A stretch of DNA of 6,642 nt from JAJRAG01 sp050010535. Its GTDB lineage: Archaea; Thermoplasmatota; Thermoplasmata; Methanomassiliicoccales; JACIVX01. Below the pieces are notes generated by a model. It saw nothing but the letters and a program-made list of their open reading frames with translations, had not been told where the DNA came from and made no database searches. This document shows positions 5,292-6,642 of this stretch, one piece after another (the first letter of the stretch is position 1; every line of letters starts with the position of its first letter). The DNA lies in assembly GCA_050010535.1 (NCBI GenBank), contig JBEKKT010000043.1, positions 1-6,642 of the forward strand, given 5' to 3'. The position numbers were made by a program, and so were the translations under genes.

Positions 5292-5473
5292 AATGGTGGA
5301 AGTTTTATCCGATTTATCTGGCCAGTGTGTTCGGTGCCATGGGCGTAGGGCAGTTGATTTGGCTTAGTCAGCAGTTCTGGGTGATTCCATTTGGCCTGGT
5401 TGCTATTGGGTTAATAGTTGCAGTCTTGTTCATTCGGCAAGCAAAGAAGGATAGGATGCCGAATCGTGACTGA
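5288..5473 (+). CDS. Small two-helix membrane protein, unrecognised; last gene of the cassette
   Basis: A 61-residue protein beginning MKWWKFYP, with membrane helices at about 7-26 and 31-50, separated by a very short turn (LSQQFW), and a basic cytoplasmic tail (RQAKKDRMPNR). It is unusually rich in tryptophan (W3, W4, W25, W31), mostly near helix ends as in interface-anchored helices. Its ATG overlaps the upstream stop; AAGGAGG (5271-5277) is ten bases before the start, inside the preceding gene. No family is recognised. The next gene is 227 bases further on behind its own leader, so the cassette probably ends here. Confidence 0.72.
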   Translation: MKWWKFYPIYLASVFGAMGVGQLIWLSQQFWVIPFGLVAIGLIVAVLFIRQAKKDRMPNRD

Positions 5474-5700
5474 CCTGAACGAACCCATCTAGCACATATT
5501 CCAGTCAGACAGTACCAAAAATCGAGAGAGGCTGAATCCTAACTAACGGGATTGAAGCTCCCTATGCACACATTAATGTATCACGAAGGTGAGTGATTTT
5601 GTTGGCTTTTCTTCAATAAGACAATTCCGGGTTGAAGGAAGCCAATCCGAGTTAAGGTCGGTTGACCATCGTCTTGCCCTGACAAGGACGGAGGGAGTGC
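5474..5700. other. Intergenic stretch upstream of the surface protein: palindrome, T-tracts, direct repeat
   Basis: ACATTAATGT (5570-5579) is a perfect 10-bp palindrome. Two TTTT runs (5597-5600 and 5607-5610) may end transcription of the membrane cassette. TCAATAAG (5612-5619) is a weak TATA-like box. Directly after it, CAATTCCGGGTTGAAGG (5622-5638) and CAATCCGAGTTAAGG (5643-5657) form an imperfect direct repeat 21 bases apart, two helical turns, as expected for a tandem operator. GGTC-GGTT-GACC (5656-5667) is a small hairpin. No gene is seen in this stretch. Confidence 0.4.
5690..5695 (+). promoter_or_regulatory. Shine-Dalgarno of the surface protein gene
   Basis: GGAGGG lies five bases before ATG 5701, ahead of a clear signal peptide, which fixes the start of a gene that has no stop in this window. 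Confidence 0.75.
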
Positions 5701-6642
5701 ATGAAGGGGATTTACCGGAGAATTACTTCGGGAAACAGGTTCAGTTTACTATGGGTTAGCACAATTTCCATTTTATTGGTGTTGTCAGGTGCCTTTTTCG
5801 TCGCTGCCATAAATACGGTGGCTGCGGCCCAGGAAGGCGACTACATCTATGAACTAAGCGGCAGTCCCGCCGTTGCCACTATCACGGGATACACTGGCGC
5901 TGGCGGAGCGATTACGATTCCCTCCACATTAGGCGGGTATACCACGGTGGCCATCGGGGATGCTGCATTCTTCTCCTGCACGTCCTTGATCTCCGTGGTC
6001 ATTCCAAATAGCGTCACGTCCATCGGGAACTATACGTTCTACTCCTGCGGCTCTCTCACCTCCGTGACCATTGGAAGCGGGGTCACGTCCATCGGGAACT
6101 ATGCGTTCCAATCCTGCACCTCCCTGACCTCTGTGACCATCCCCAACAGTGTTTCATCCATCGGGGACGCGACCTTCTCCGACTGCACCTCCCTGACCAC
6201 GATAAACGTTACCGCTGGCAACCCGAACTATGCCAGCGTCGATGGCGTGCTTTATAACAAAGCCATTACCACACTGATCCAGTACCCGGGCGGTAAGGCA
6301 GGGGCGCTCACCATCCCCAACAGCGTGACCTCCATCGGGGTTGCTGCGTTCTCTGACTGCACCGCCCTGACCTCCGTGACCATCGGAAGCGGCGTCACGT
6401 CCATTGGGTACTGGGCGTTCTCCGACTGCTCTTCTCTGACCTCCGCGACCATTCCAAACAGCGTCACGACTATCGGGAACTATGCGTTCTCTAACTGCAT
6501 CGCCCTGACCTTCGTGACTATCGGAAGCAGCGTCACCTCCGTCGGGGACTATGCGTTCGCATCCTGCTCTTCCCTGACCTCCGTGACCATCGGAAACGGC
6601 GTTACGTCCATGGGGAACTATGAGTTCTACTCTTGCACCTCC
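5701..6642 (+). CDS. Secreted BspA-type leucine-rich repeat surface protein, N-terminal part, cut by window edge
   Basis: An open frame of 314 codons to the right edge. Residues 1-43 look like a signal peptide: basic start (MKGIYRRITSGNR), a hydrophobic core at about 15-40, and an AAA end, with cleavage likely around residue 43. Residues 46-88 have the lead-in common in this family (ATITGYTGAGGAITIPSTLGG). Nine BspA-type (LRR_5) repeats of 23 residues follow, with core LTSVTIPNSVTSIGNYAF then two residues and Cys. They form blocks of four and five, split by the usual 58-residue unit with NPNYASVDGVLYNK. Each repeat has one cysteine (93, 116, 139, 162; 220, 243, 266, 289, 312). Such proteins act in adhesion or cell-surface interactions; the ligand here is unknown. 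Any C-terminal anchor is outside the window. It appears to be transcribed separately from the membrane cassette. Confidence 0.9.
   Translation, partial: MKGIYRRITSGNRFSLLWVSTISILLVLSGAFFVAAINTVAAAQEGDYIYELSGSPAVATITGYTGAGGAITIPSTLGGYTTVAIGDAAFFSCTSLISVVIPNSVTSIGNYTFYSCGSLTSVTIGSGVTSIGNYAFQSCTSLTSVTIPNSVSSIGDATFSDCTSLTTINVTAGNPNYASVDGVLYNKAITTLIQYPGGKAGALTIPNSVTSIGVAAFSDCTALTSVTIGSGVTSIGYWAFSDCSSLTSATIPNSVTTIGNYAFSNCIALTFVTIGSSVTSVGDYAFASCSSLTSVTIGNGVTSMGNYEFYSCTS
5914..6642 (+). repeat. Tandem 69-bp coding repeats of the LRR region
   Basis: The DNA repeats with a 69-base period in two phases, 5914-6198 and about 6310-6642, divided by a non-repeat insert. Words such as GTCACGTCCATCGGGAACTA recur nearly unchanged, so identity at the DNA level is high enough for recombination or slippage to alter copy number. 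Frames on the opposite strand are open only because of this repeat and are not genes. Confidence 0.85.

Noticed and set aside
5535..5553. AATCC/GGATT hairpin after the membrane cassette as a terminator
   Set aside because: The stem is only 5 bp with a 9-base loop and no T-run follows.
5929..6467. Minus-strand repeat-bearing frames (5929-6111, 6252-6467)
   Set aside because: They are open only because the 69-base repeat is a multiple of three; the plus-strand frame has a signal peptide and known LRR repeats.
5914..6642. Repeat array considered as CRISPR
   Set aside because: The repeats are contiguous coding units of 69 bases with no unique spacers.

Overview
The window (about 6.6 kb, moderate GC) reads as archaeal. 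It combines the sulfide-dependent homocysteine synthesis pair (a DUF39/COG1900 protein plus a NIL-domain ferredoxin, known from methanogens and other anaerobes), a protein joining an archaeal-type ThiN domain to a PurM/HypE-like domain, archaeal-style TATA boxes upstream of genes, and strong Shine-Dalgarno sites. I infer an anaerobic euryarchaeote, possibly Thermoplasmatota or a methanogen relative. That placement is inference; no marker gene here fixes it.

Layout, left to right. (1) Positions 1-334, minus strand: the N-terminal 111 codons of a NifS/IscS-type cysteine desulfurase that runs off the left edge. (2) Positions 335-648: a divergent promoter region with two nearly mirror-image promoters that share an AACAATCG-type element. 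(3) 649-2292, plus: a 547-residue ThiN plus PurM/HypE-like fusion of unknown function. (4) 2451-3623 and 3626-4033, plus: the DUF39 homocysteine biosynthesis protein and, two bases after it, its NIL-ferredoxin partner. (5) 4034-4557: a mostly non-coding stretch with a tiny ORF, a structured element and a TATA box. (6) 4558-5473, plus: a compact cassette of four small, unrecognised membrane proteins (126, 24, 89 and 61 aa), two of whose junctions are ATGA stop/start overlaps. (7) 5474-5700: a regulatory-looking gap with a perfect palindrome and a direct repeat. (8) 5701 to the right edge: the secreted N-terminal part of a BspA-type leucine-rich-repeat surface protein.

How the parts fit. The left half has a sulfur theme: cysteine desulfurase takes sulfur from cysteine, while the DUF39/NIL-ferredoxin pair inserts sulfide-derived sulfur into aspartate semialdehyde to make homocysteine for methionine. 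The ThiN-PurM fusion lies between them; both of its domain families have thiamin- or purine-pathway relatives, but its own reaction is unknown. A shared AACAATCG motif at about the same distance from all three transcription units is the best hint of co-regulation. The right half looks like a cell-envelope region: the small membrane-protein operon is the most likely place for something undescribed, followed by a repeat-rich surface protein.
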